The notes below the pieces were generated by a model, which saw nothing but the letters and a program-made list of their open reading frames with translations, had not been told where the DNA came from and searched no databases. From Scatophagus argus (taxonomy: Eukaryota > Chordata > Actinopteri > Scatophagidae): a stretch of 64,000 bases of DNA. The stretch lies in assembly GCF_020382885.2 (NCBI RefSeq), contig NC_058504.1, positions 6,376,519-6,440,518 on the forward strand. The letters are read 5' to 3'. This document shows, one piece after another, positions 1 to 10,979 of this stretch. Both the position numbers and the translations under genes were made by a program. Numbering within the stretch: position 1 is the stretch's first letter; every line of letters begins with the position of its first letter.

Positions 1-92
1 GGTGATCCTGCAGCATAGCCTCCCTAGTTCCATTTTATATTCAGCCAATTTGAGTGGCTTTTCTCACCCTCTTCCTCAACACACATGGACAC

Positions 93-855
93 CTTGGACC
101 ACCTTTGAGCAGTCTGGATGCAAAAGGACATATGGTCCTTCTTGCATGTTCTTGTTAAATGTTCTCACTTTCTGGACAACTTGTTTGAGTACATCAGGTG
201 CTTCTACTTCTGGGTCTACAAATAACGGGAGTGTTTTCCCTCTTAGAGGTTTTAAATCAGTTCCAAAGTTGCAAAGATAAGGTTAATTTCATGTATTACA
301 CGTAGGAAATATAAAAGATTATACATACATAAGTATTTTCCATTAATTATGGAGAATTTGGTGTCCCTCCATGGCCTGATTTGCGCCACCACAATTTCAC
401 AGTGAGCCATCACTACTTTTAACCTACACTCCAAGAATGCTATATGCTCTAAAATCTACACACAGATGCCCGCTCAAAGATATTATTTTTTCTTTTCAAC
501 TTAGTTCAATTAATTTGCACAATTGTACACCTAAAGTCAGACAGTCAAGTATAACTAAGATATATATAACCAAGACAGCCAGTACAACCTACCTGGACGT
601 GTTTTCGTTCTTTAGCCCGATGTCTTCCTCTTGGAGTTTCTGGACTCCAGGAACTGCTTATGTGAGGGGCAAGTTTTTCTGCTGAAATGAACAAAGCTCT
701 GTTTGAAAACAGAAAGTTAACAGCCGCTAACCAATAGCGCCAGTCACGTTCATTCACATACTTCAGATAGCGACCGCTATGCTACACTTACTTTGTTTAG
801 CATTATCAGGATCTTGAGATGGCCCTTGCGCATTTGGTCCTTCCGACTGGTCCAT
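93..855 (-). CDS. 5' part of an unidentified multi-exon gene
   Basis: I do not recognise this gene. Four exons can be read on the minus strand: exon 1 855-792 (ATG at 855, donor GTAAGT, phase 1), exon 2 681-593 (acceptor TTTCAG, donor CAG|GTAGGT, phase 0), exon 3 about 428-329 (donor GTATGT, phase 1) and exon 4 from about 239 down to about 93. All phases agree and no stop interrupts the joined frame. The predicted start is hydrophilic and rich in Q, S and P, followed by a basic stretch (RGRHRAKERK) and an exon-4 stretch including LPLFVDPEVEAPDVLKQ. The gene appears to run off the left edge. The acceptors of exons 3 and 4 have weak pyrimidine tracts, so those two exons are less sure than 1 and 2. 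The promoter and first exon(s) of this gene recur in the TAAR units to the right. Alternative: a decayed or transposon-derived gene. Confidence 0.45.
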
Positions 856-904
856 GCTATTTAAAAACTCTAAAGACTGACCCCACGAAAACAAAACGGC
901 GTCA

Positions 905-1030
905 TACCTCACTCTTTCGCTGTCCATCTTGGATGACCGTGAACTCCATCAACGACAACAATTCGTATTGGCCGCTCCCCGTTATCACTTCCGGTCCAAC
1001 CCCGCAGTTGGTACATTCCCTTTCCGGTTG
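905..1030 (-). promoter_or_regulatory. TATA-less promoter-like block of the left-edge gene
   Basis: Just upstream of the 855 start codon (minus strand) lies a GC/CpG-richer block. It has an inverted CCAAT (attggcc, 967-973), a consensus ETS/GABP site (acttccggt, 987-995), a second tttccgg at about 1020 and a YY1-type site (ccatcttgg, about 926-934). Further ttccgg-like sites lie at 1175-1210. ETS plus YY1 near the start is typical of housekeeping promoters in animals. Promoter function is inferred. The block recurs in units 1, 2, 4 and 5 of the TAAR array. Confidence 0.5.
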
Positions 1031-1239
1031 ATTCTTGATAATAGAAAAGTGTTTCGGGACTTGTACATTTGATTTGGTCATGTAATTTTGTTTTATGATA
1101 TATAGAAACGTCTTCTAAAATGTAAATATGTCTCAAACGTTGTAAAAGTGTTTCACATTTTGTAATGTTTGCACTTCCCGGCCACCGTAAACTTCCGAGC
1201 CGGCGTCCGGTTACGCTAAAATCCCAGTGGTGTGTGTGA

Positions 1240-1940
1240 TTCAAGATTCAAGAGTCTTTATTGTCATTATGCAAGCATTACGAAATTTTGTACAGATTCT
1301 TGGCTTTAAATGCACAAGCTGTCCCTGAGTCTGTTTGTGCTTGTTTTAATGTTCCTGTACCACTTTCCTTATGGAAGCGGTACAAACAGTTTGTTGCCCG
1401 GGTGGGTGGGAGCAACGTGTAGCAATGCATCTGGCCTTTTTCTGGACTCGAGCAGCATAGACTGAGTCCAGATCTGGTAGACGGCAGCCCACAATCCCCT
1501 GTGCTGTCCTCACCACCCGGGCTAAGTCCTTCCTGTCCTGTGCTGTGCAACTGCCATACCACAGAGTCACACTGACACAGGATGCTTTCAGTTGTGTCCC
1601 TATAAAAGTTTGAGGTGTTCACTGACCAGGAGAGGTCAGCGGAAATGTGGATGCACAGGAACTTAATGCTGTCCACCCGCTCCACTGCCTCCCCAAGTAT
1701 GCAGACGGGAGCGTGTTGAGTCTTCCTGGATCGCCTGTAATCCACTATGACCTCATTGGTCTTGTTGATGTTCAGGATGAGGTTATTCCTGGAACACCAC
1801 TGTGTCAGGTTCTGGACTTCGTCTCTGTAGTGGGTCTCATCATTGTTAGATGTGAGACCCACCACGGTGGTGTTGTCCGCAAACTTAACAACCATGTTTG
1901 TGGGGTGGATAGCAGAGCAGTCATGCGTGAAAAGGGTGAA
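1240..1940 (-). mobile_element. 5'-truncated LINE (L2/Rex-like), 3' end
   Basis: On the minus strand, from about 1895, the frame encodes the end of a reverse transcriptase: a degraded catalytic box (FADNTT, with the second Asp changed to Asn), then SRNNLILNINKT and the C-terminal region common to L2-type LINEs. The frame shifts near 1600-1550, where a second frame continues. The 3' end at 1240 has the expected short tail repeats (ttgaatc units) after a caataaag signal. Relative to the TAAR units it sits between sequence matching about 5000 and about 5886, so it replaced roughly 0.9 kb of the unit rather than simply inserting. Confidence 0.8.
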
Positions 1941-2638
1941 TAGAACAGATTTCTATGAGATTAATCTCTCATCCTTATGAATTCACAGCTGCACAATACA
2001 CACTCTGCTGTCTAACCTAATATAATAAGAATAAGTGTCTATGCACACACAACAACAGCCTCGGTGATATACTGCGACTGATGAGTATACACCATCTGCA
2101 GATGGTACAAAGAAAAAGTACATTAGTCTTAGTGGCTGATGTTGAATGGTCAAACCTTCCACCAGAAGATGGCAGCGGTGTATAGACAGAGAAGAGTGGG
2201 CCACAGTTCAAAGCACATAAATAATTCACTACTGACCAGGCAAGACAATTATGTTGTTGTAAATAAATGTAATCAGGCATGAAATTCAGACATGGTACAA
2301 TGACAATAATTTGAACATAGCAAGAATAGACCACCAGTCATTTCATTTTATATATGTGAAAAACAATGAAATACAAGGTAGACTTAACTATGATAAAAGT
2401 GTATTTGCTTTGTAGTTTTGGTCTGTTACACCTGGAGATGAAAGCTTTGTGAAGTTAAAGACAATAAAGCATGTCTTATATCACACCACAGAATATTTAA
2501 TAAACAAACACATGCAATATTATTAGACATTAGACAGCACAGGAACAACACTATGATGATACTTGATCTTAGGATAAATGTGGAGCAAAATTAAGCTATA
2601 AAACATATATATGTGACAGAAGATAAGTCATTGTTTCC
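1941..2638. other. 3' flank of TAAR copy 1
   Basis: This stretch matches the 3' flanks of the other TAAR copies (for example 5886-6627 and 10250-10979), starting at acagatttctatgagatt. No coding region is supported; the ORFs here are short and recur only because the DNA is duplicated. Confidence 0.7.
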
Positions 2639-3816
2639 CTACAGTATGTTGGCGTTACAGGAGCCACGGTGTGTTACCTGAAGTGTAACAATCTGTCTAA
2701 CAGCTTTTCTAAACCAGGGGTAGAAAAAAGCATAGATCACAGGGTTTAGACAGGAGTTAAAATACACCAGAAAAATCATCAAATTCTCAGTTGATGTGCC
2801 AATCAACATTTTGCCGCCTGTGAGAGAGACACAGTAATATGGACAGTAACACATCAGAAACACAGCCACAACAATACCAAGAGTCCTGGCTGCTTTGATC
2901 TCAGACCTCTTAGCAGTCACAGTCTGTGAACGCATCGGCATGACAACTGCAATGTGGGAGCGCATGGCCCGAGCTTGAGAGATGGCAACAGAAAACACTC
3001 TCAAATACAGAGTTATGATAATAGATATGGGGAGAATGAAACTAAGAACAAGATCCACGTCTCCTGCAATGTTAGCCACACATTCTCCATAGCAAGATTT
3101 ATACTTGTCAGGTTGTTTCAGGTGATCATACAAAATAAAAATGCAGACAAAGAGAGAGTAGACCCAACACAAACTAACAGAGATTCTGACTGTTTTTAGA
3201 GTGACTCTGGTGTGGTAATGCAGAGGGTAACAAATAGCCACATACCGGTCGATTGATATGAGCACCATGCTTGTTACTGAGGCATAGATAATGACAAAGG
3301 GTAACAAATAATACACACCACACATGATGTCACCCAAGAACCAGCAGTTACTTATTGAGATCATTTCAACCGGGATCACCACGAGGCCCACGAGAAAGTC
3401 TGAGACAGCCAGAGAGAGAAGGATGAGGTTGGTGGTGGTGTGGAGCTGCCTGCAGTGAGAGAATATCATTACCATGAACATCAACATGAACAATATTATC
3501 ATTGACAACAGAAGTTGAGAAATAATAGCAGAGATTATGGTTAAAATCTTAAAGGTTAATATTTTATGAAAACTGATCAGCTGTTTTTTCCTTCTGTGAG
3601 CATTAGCATAACAGTGTATTAGTACAGCTGAGGCGTGTATCACTGCCTGAAGTGGGAGATGGCGATGATGACCAGCAGGTTGAGAGCTGCAGTGAGAAAA
3701 GAGATGAAGGAGAGAAAGTGGAAAAGCACAACTTCTGTCTGACTGCTCTTTGGCTTCCTGCAGGAGGCGTTGAGGAGCTGTGGAAAGCAGAGTTCATCTC
3801 CTTCCAGTGTCTCCAT
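2639..3816 (-). CDS. Trace amine-associated receptor, copy 1
   Basis: Class A GPCR expected to detect amines at the plasma membrane of olfactory neurons. Two exons: 3816-3644 (N-terminus, TM1) and 3449-2639 (rest), joined by a 194-base GT-AG intron; 327 residues, normal for TAARs. METLEG at 3816 is chosen as start because it gives a family-like N-terminus with an NAS glycosylation site; an upstream in-frame ATG at 3894 would add 26 residues. Seen: N1.50, D2.50, the DRY motif, P5.50, P6.50 and the TAAR fingerprint NSxxNPxxYxxxYxWF in TM7. Position 3.32 is Pro, not Asp, while Asp occupies 5.42 (GDVDLV). The usual toggle Trp6.48 is Tyr (CYCP). The residue before SNCW at the end of TM2 is Ile. 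No disruption seen. The orthologue number within the TAAR family cannot be assigned. Confidence 0.93.
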
Positions 3817-4186
3817 CATCAGAGAGGGGAGGAGGAGATGAGATGCTGCCAAACGCTGGCAGCTTTCTAACTGAAGGTCTTGGATATACTGCATATTTAT
3901 CTCCTCTCATTTTACTACTGCACTCAGGTCCTGCCTCTCTGTATCTCTTTTGGACATGGACCTCCTCTCTGTCTGTCTCTCTCTAGTCTACTAGCTAACA
4001 AGTGCGCAGCCATGGGTGCCTTCACACTGCCACAACAGAAACACTGTTGTTTATTAATGCTGACCATAGGCAGCATATTGTTTATTTTGTTGGCTACATA
4101 ATGTATTAGGTTGCCATTACATGGGGTATGTCTGGTGTAACTGAATATATATGTATGTTACATAAAATAGGACAAGGTGATCGTGA

Positions 4187-4372
4187 ATGTGTTTTGAGTG
4201 TGGCCCGATGGGGTCATGTGAGAGGGAGTATGGGGAGAGTTCAATAAAAGTGCTACCGATGTTTTATACTCCTTGTATAAATAGAAGATACGACAGCATG
4301 GAACAGTCAGAAGGACCAGATATGCTGCAGCAGTGCATCATTTATTTTAATGAGGTTTTTCTGCTGAAATGA
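4187..4372 (+). other. Inverted partial copy of the duplicated exon 1, with TATA box
   Basis: At 4276-4283 there is a TATAAATA box, and 22 bases after its first base an ATG (4298) opens a frame starting MEQSEGPD. That start is nearly the same as the minus-strand exon 1 at 4537 (MEQSVGP), so about 26 bases form an inverted repeat around 200 bases apart. The same arrangement recurs at 8280, 31776 and 37909. It could be a remnant of an inverted duplication; the + frame (up to 99 residues in unit 2) has no other sign of being a gene. Confidence 0.4.
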
Positions 4373-4473
4373 ACAAAGCTCTATTTCAAAATAGAAAGTT
4401 AACAGCTGCTAACCAACAGTGCTATTCACGTTCATTCACATACTTCAGATAGCGACCGCTATGCTACACTTAC

Positions 4474-4745
4474 TTTGTTTAGCATTATCAGGATCTTGAG
4501 ATGACCTTTGCGCATTTGGTCCTACCGACTGCTCCATGCTACTTAAAAAGTCTAAAGACTGACCGCACAAAAAACAAAACCGCGTTAAGCGGCCCATATG
4601 TTGTCCACAGAACGGTCAAAACTTCTCTCTTTCGCTGTCCATCTTGGATGATCGTGAACTCCATCAACGACAACAATTCGTATTGGCCGCTCCCCGTTAT
4701 CACTTCCGGTCCAACCCCGCAGTTGGTACATTCCCTTTCCGGTTG
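4474..4745 (-). promoter_or_regulatory. Unit 1 copy of exon 1 plus promoter-like block
   Basis: Exon 1 of the left-edge gene is intact here (ATG at 4537, 64 bases, donor GTAAGT at 4473). Upstream the promoter-like block is kept: YY1-type ccatcttgg at about 4640, inverted CCAAT at 4682 and ETS acttccggt at 4702-4710. Exon 2 is mostly deleted. The block points in the same direction as TAAR copy 1 and lies about 0.9 kb upstream of its start codon, so it could feed transcription into that gene. Confidence 0.55.
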
Positions 4746-4749
4746 ATGC

Positions 4750-6627
4750 TTGAAAATAGCAACGTGCTTCGGGACTTGTACATTTGTTTTGGTAATGTAA
4801 TTCTGTTTTAGGATATGTAAAATATGTAAATATGTAAAGTGAAATATGTTTTCTAACATGTAAATTTGGCTCAAACGTTGTAAAAGTGTTTCACATTTTG
4901 TAATATTGGGTTGCACTTCCCGGCCACCGTAAACTTCCGAGCCACCTTCCGGTTATACTGAAACGCCTTCCGGTTACACTGAAATCTCAGTAGTGCGTGT
5001 GAGAGCGCTTCAATAGTGTGCATGAGAGCGTTTTAGTAGTGTGTATGAGAGAGCATAACATCTCAGTAGTGTATGTGAAAGCATTTGTGTACGAGGCTTT
5101 TACTATAGTGTGTGAATATGTTGTGTTTTATATATGCATGTGAAAGGTAATTCTGAATAATGTCCCTAACGGCCACTCATATATTTGAGTGTTTTTTATT
5201 TGAATTCATATATAAATTCATGTTTTGTTCTATGTTAAGATTCTGTTTTTATTTGCATTATCATGCCATAAAATATTGGAGTTGAAGTTATTATGACTTC
5301 TTTACAACATTAATAGTGCTTTATGACGTGACTGACATTGTATTGTTTAGAGCAACGTGGTGCTTTTTGATTAACAAGGCAGTTTATATAGAGAGGCACG
5401 GTACAAGTTTTGACCGTGTGGAGAGCCATTTAAAGTGCCTGTGTTTAGGAGATTAACCAGCCATGGATGTGTTACCTGTTTGGTAGTGGATCGGACTGAG
5501 ACATAAATGTGGATGTGTTGCCTTAACTAAGTAATGATCAATAAACACAACTGCAGTGAGACACATGCCATTAAGTTTACCATCTATTCAAACAAAGTGG
5601 TCTTTGACTGTGGAAGTAAGCGGCCACGACAGGTGGTCAAAGGCAAAGAAATGACCAGCCGCTCCATTACCTGTCAGTTTACCCATTGAAGGATAACATA
5701 AACTTTGTAAGTCCTTTCATGAGCTACTTTTCAGTGACAATCTTCTTGCAGACTAAACAACAGCAGTACAACTCAATTATGAATATGCCTAGTTTTGGTT
5801 TAAAAATATACAGACAAAAGTCCAGAATTAAATGAACTAGTTTCTTGTATTTAAAACAATCATTATAATTTTAGGTCAATTACTGAACAGATTTCTATGA
5901 GATTAATCTCTCATCCTTATGAATTCACAGCTGCATAATACACACTCTGCTGTCTAACCTAATATAATCCTATGAAAATGAGCCCACAAAAGTGTCTATG
6001 CACACACAACAACAGCCTCGGTGATATACTGCGACTGATGAGTATACACCATCGGCAGACAAAAAAAATACAAAGGTCAAAACCTCCTGGCTGATGTTGA
6101 ATGGTCAAACCTTCCACCAGAAGATGGCAGCGGTGTATAGACAGAGAAGAGTGGGCCACAGTTCAAAGCACATAAATAATTCACTACTGACCAGGCAAGA
6201 CAAGTTGTTGTAAATAAATGTAATCAGGCAAGAAATTCAGACATGGTACAATGACAATAATTTGAACATAGCAAGAATAGACAACCATTCATTTCATTTT
6301 ATATATGTGAAAGAGAGATAAAGGGAGGCAAAGAAAACAATGAAATACAAGGTAGACTTAACTATTATAAAAGCTTATTTGTTTTGTACTTTTGGTCTGT
6401 TACATCTGGAGATGAAAGCTTTGTGAAGCTAAAGACAATAAAGCATGTCTTATATCACACAGCAAACAGAATATTTAATAAACAAACACATGTAATATTA
6501 TTAGACGTTAGACAGCACAGGAACAACACTATTACTCATGGAAGATGATACTTGATCTCAGGATAAATGTGGAGCAAAATTAAGCTATAAAACATATATA
6601 TGTGACAGAAGATAAGTCATTGTTTCC
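4750..6627. other. Non-coding part of unit 1
   Basis: No gene is supported. It contains more ttccgg motifs (4915-4975), short degenerate repeats of the type gtagtgtgtatgagag (4980-5090), a conserved segment at about 5600-5730 that includes ggtggtcaaaggcaaag, and the 3' flank of TAAR copy 2. The whole segment recurs in units 2, 4 and 5. Confidence 0.6.
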
Positions 6628-7800
6628 CTACAGTATGTTGGCGTTACAGGAGCCACGGTGTGTTACCTGAAGTGTAACAATCTGTCTGATAGATTTTCTA
6701 AACCAGGGGTAGACAAAAACATAGATCACAGGGTTTAGACAGGAGTTAAAATACACCAGAAAACTCATCAAATTCTCAGTTGATGTGCCAATCAACATTT
6801 TGCCGCCTATGAGAGAGACACAGTAATATGGACAGTAACACATGAGAAACACAGCCACAACAATACCAAGAGTCCTGGCTGCTTTGATCTCAGACCTCTT
6901 AGCAGTCACAGTCTGTGAACGCATCGGCATGACAACTGCAATGTGGGAGCGCATGGCCCGAGCTTGAGAGATGGCAACAGAAAACACTCTCAAATACAGA
7001 GTTATGATAATAGATATGGGGAGAATGAAACTAAGAACAAGATCCACGTCTCCTGCAATGTTAGCCACACATTCTCCATAGCAAGATTTATACTTGCCAG
7101 GTTGTTTCAGGTGATCATACAAAGCAAAAGTGCAGACAAAGAGACAGCAGACCCAACACAAACTAACAGAGATTCTGACTGTTGTTAGAGTGACTCTGGT
7201 GTGGTAATGCAGAGGGTAACAAATAGCCACATACCGGTCGATTGATATGAGCACCATGTTTGTTACTGAGGCACAGATAATGACACAGGGTAACAAATAA
7301 TACACACCACACATGGTGTCACCCAAGAACCAGCAGTTACTTCCTGAGATCATTTCAACCGGCATCACCACAAGGCCCACGAGAAAGTCTGAGACAGCCA
7401 GAGAGAGAAGGATGAGGTTGGTGGTGGTGTGGAGCTGCCTGCAGTGAGAGAATATCATCACCATGAACATCCACATGAACAATATTATCATTGACAACAG
7501 AAGTTGAGAAATAATAGCAGAGATTATGGTTAAAATCTTAATATTTTTTGAAAACAACTATCAGCTGATTTTTCCTTCTGTGAGCATTAGCATAACAGTG
7601 TATTAGTACAGCTGAGGTGTGTATCACTGCCTGAAGTGGGAGATGGCGATGATCACCAGCAGGTTGAGAGCTGCAATGAGAAAAGAGATGAAGGAGAGAA
7701 AGTGGAAAAGCACAACTTCTGTCTGACTGCTCTTTGGCTTCCTGCAGGAGGCGTTGAGGAGCTGTGGAAAGCAGAGTTCATCTCCTTCCAGTGTCTCCAT
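6628..7800 (-). CDS. Trace amine-associated receptor, copy 2
   Basis: Exons 7800-7628 and 7438-6628, same phases and lengths as copy 1 (327 residues), no disruptions. It differs from copy 1 in pocket-facing and loop positions: Gly before SNCW at the end of TM2, Met rather than Ile in VVMPVEM, Cys in TM3 (IICASVTN), an altered TM4 (CWVCCLFVCTFAL) and Ile in TM6/ECL3 (SLIGGK). The C-terminus starts YVFVYPWFRKSIRQ, closer to copies 5 and 6 than to copy 1, which suggests gene conversion. 3.32 is Pro and 5.42 is Asp. Confidence 0.93.
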
Positions 7801-8574
7801 CATCAGAGAGGGGAGGAGGAGATGAGATGCTGCCAAACGCTGGCAGCGTTCTAACTGAAGGTCTTGGATATATTGCATATTTATCTCCTCTCATTTTACT
7901 GCTGCACTCAGGTCCTGCCTCTTTGTATCTCTTTTGGACATGGACTTCCTCTCTCTCTCTCTCTCTAGTCTAGTAGCTGCCAAGTGAGCAGCCATGGGTG
8001 CCTTCACACTGACACTACAGAAACACTGTTGTTTATTAATGCTGGCCATAGGAAGCATAATGTTTATTTTGTTGGCTACATAATGTATTAGGTTGCCATT
8101 ACATGGGGTATGTCTGGTGTACCTGAATATATATGTATGTTACATAAAATAGGACAAGGTGATCTTGAATGTGTTTTGAGTGTGGCCCGATGGGGTCATG
8201 TGAGAGGGAGTATGGGGGGAGTTCAATAAAAGTGCTACCGATGTTTTATACTCCTTGTATAAATAGAAGATACGACAGCATGGACCAGTCAGAAGGACCA
8301 GATATCCTGCAGCAGTGCATCTTTTATTTTAATGCGGTTTTTAACGAGTTTTTGTTCTTTAGCCCGATGTCTTCCTCTTGGCCCGTAGTTAAAAGCCTGA
8401 CGCTCTTTTCACTTGGAGTTTCTGGACTCCAGGAACTGCTTATATCATGGGCAAGGTTTTTCTGCTGAAATGAACAAAGCTCTATTTCAAAATAGAAAGT
8501 TAACAGCTGCTAACCAACAGCGCTATTCACGTTCATTCACATACTTCAGATAGCGACCGCTATGCTACACTTAC

Positions 8575-8850
8575 TTTGTTTAGCATTATTCGGCTCTTGA
8601 GATGGCCTTTGCGCATTTGGTCCTACCGACTGCTCCATGCTACTTAAAAAGTCTAAAGACTGACCGCACAAAAAACAAAACCGCGTTAAGCGGCCCATAT
8701 GTTGTCCACAGAACGGTCAAAACTTCACTCTTTCGCTGTCCATCTTGGATGATCGTGAACTCCATCAACGACAACAATTCGTATTGGCCGCTCCCCGTTA
8801 TCACTTCCGGTCCAACCCCGCCGTTGGTAGATTCCCTTTCCGGTTGATGC
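8575..8850 (-). promoter_or_regulatory. Unit 2 copy of exon 1 plus promoter-like block
   Basis: Exon 1 (ATG at 8638, donor GTAAGT, end 8575) and the ETS/YY1/CCAAT block are retained as in unit 1, including the hAT empty site ccacagaacggtc at about 8707-8719. A degenerate exon-2-like segment lies at about 8345-8470. No complete gene remains. Confidence 0.5.
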
Positions 8851-9420
8851 TTGAAAATAGCAACGTGCTTCGGGACTTGTACATTTGTTTTGGTAATGTA
8901 ATTCTGTTTTAGGATATGTAAAATATGTAAAGTGAAATATGTTTTCTAACATGTAAATTTGGCTCAAACGTTGTAAAAGTGTTTCACATTTTGTAATATT
9001 GGGTTGCACTTCCCGGCCACCGTAAACTTCCGAGCCACCTTCCGGTTATACTGAAACGCCTTCCGGGTACACTGAAATCTCAGTAGTGCCTGTGAGAGCA
9101 TTTCAATGGTGTGCATGAGAGCGTTTTAGTAGTGTGTATGAGAGAGCATAACATCTCAGTAGTGTATGTGAAAGCATTTGTGTACAAGGCTTTTACTATA
9201 GTGTGTGAATATGTTGTGTTTTATATATGCAAGTGAAAGGTAATTCTGAATAATGTCCCTAACGGCCACTCATATATTTGAGTGTTTTTTATTTGAATTC
9301 ATATATAAATTCATGTTTTGTTCTATGTTAAGATTCTGTTTTTATTTGCATTATCATGCCATAAAATATTGAAGTTGAAGCTATTATGACTTCTTTACAA
9401 CATTAATAGTACCTTATGAC

Positions 9421-9687
9421 AGTCAGTCGTGGATCAGCGGTTAGGGTGTCGGACCCGTAACCGGTGGATCGCTGGTTCGATTCCCCGTCCCGGTGTCCAT
9501 GGCTGAGGTACCCTTGAGCAAGGTACCTAACCCCCACTGCTCCCCGGGCGCTGCACGCGGTCGCCCACTGCCCCGGGTTTGCTGTGTGTGTGTGCACGTC
9601 ACTTGGGTGGGTTAAATGCAGAGAACAAATTTCGTTGGAGTGAGTTCCCTCCAATGACAAAATATGTCACTTTAACTTTAAACTTTA
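9421..9687 (+). mobile_element. tRNA-derived SINE
   Basis: The head has a pol III A-box-like ggatcagcggttaggg and a B-box ggttcgattccc, followed by a body (ccttgagcaaggtacc, ccactgctccccgggcgct) common in fish tRNA-SINEs. The corresponding position in units 1, 4 and 5 has no insert, so this is a precise insertion after unit 2 formed. Flanking atgac at 9416-9420 and 9688-9692 fits a short target duplication. Confidence 0.8.
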
Positions 9688-9692
9688 ATGAC

Positions 9693-10979
9693 GTGACTGA
9701 CATTGTATTGTTTAGAGCAACGTGGTGCTTTTTGATTAACAAGGCAGTTTATATAGAGAGGCACGGTACAAGTTTTGACCGTGTGGAGAGCCATTTAAAG
9801 TGCCTGTGTTTAGGAGATTAACCAGCCATGGATGTGTTACCTGTTTGGTAGTGGATCGGACTGAGACATAAATGTGGATGTGTTGCCTTAACTAAGTAAT
9901 GATCAATAAACACAACTGCAGTGAGACACATGCCATTAAGTTTACCATCTATTCAAACAAAGTAGTCTTTGACTGTGGAAGTAAGCGGCCACGACAGGTG
10001 GTCAAAGGTAAAGAAATGGCCAACCGCTCCATTACCTGTCAGTTTACCCATTGAAGGATAACATAAACTTTGTAAGTCCTTTCATGAGCTACTTTTCAGT
10101 GACAATCTTCTTGCAGACTAAACAACAGCAGTACAACTCAATTATGAATATGCCTAGTTTTGGTTTAAAAATATACAGACAAAAGTCCAGAATTAAATGA
10201 ACTAGTTTCTTGTATTTAAAACAATCATTATAATTTTAGGTCAATTACTGAACAGATTTCTATGAGATTAATCTCTCATCCTTACGAATTCACAGCTGCA
10301 TAATACACACTCTGCTGTCTAACCTAATATAATCCTAAGAAAATGAGCCCACAAAAACACAACAACAGCCTCGGTGATATACTGCGACTGATGAGTATAC
10401 ATCATCTGCAGACAAAAAAGTAGATTAGTCAAAACCTCCTGGCTGATGTTGAATGGTCAAACCTTCCACCAGAAGATGGCAGCGGTGTATAGACAGAGAA
10501 GAGTGGGCCACAGTTCAAAGCACATAAATAATTCAGTACTGACCAGGCAAGACAATTATGTTGTTGTAAATAAATGTAATCAGGCATGAAATTCAGACAT
10601 GGTACAATGACAATAATTTGAACATAGCAAGAATAAACCACCAGTCATTTCATTTTATATATATGAAAAGACATAAAGGGAGGCAAAGAAAACACTGAAA
10701 TACAAGGCAGACTTAACTATTATAAAAGTTCATTTGTTTTGTACTTTTGGTCTGTTACATCTGGAGATGAAAGTTTTGTGAAGCTAAAGACAATAAAGTA
10801 CGTCTTATCTCACACAACAGACAGAATATTTACACAAACACATTTAATATTATTAGACGTTAGACAGCACAGGAACAACACTATTACTCATGGAAGATGA
10901 TACTTGATCTCAGGATAAATGTGGAGCAAAATTAAGCTATAAAACATATATATGTGACAGAAGATAAGTCATTGTTTCC
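9693..10979. other. Non-coding part of unit 2 and 3' flank of TAAR copy 3
   Basis: Colinear with 5330-6627. Nothing coding is supported. Confidence 0.6.

Noticed and set aside
2-280. 92-residue plus-strand frame at the window start
   Set aside because: The opposite strand reads more like protein and joins in phase with upstream exons.
2954-3199. 81-residue plus-strand frame (MGAHGPSLRDGNRK) repeated six times
   Set aside because: Antisense shadow of TAAR exon 2; conserved because the TAAR is conserved.
9421-9490. Possible tRNA gene
   Set aside because: A- and B-box are present but the body and lack of a full cloverleaf show a SINE head.
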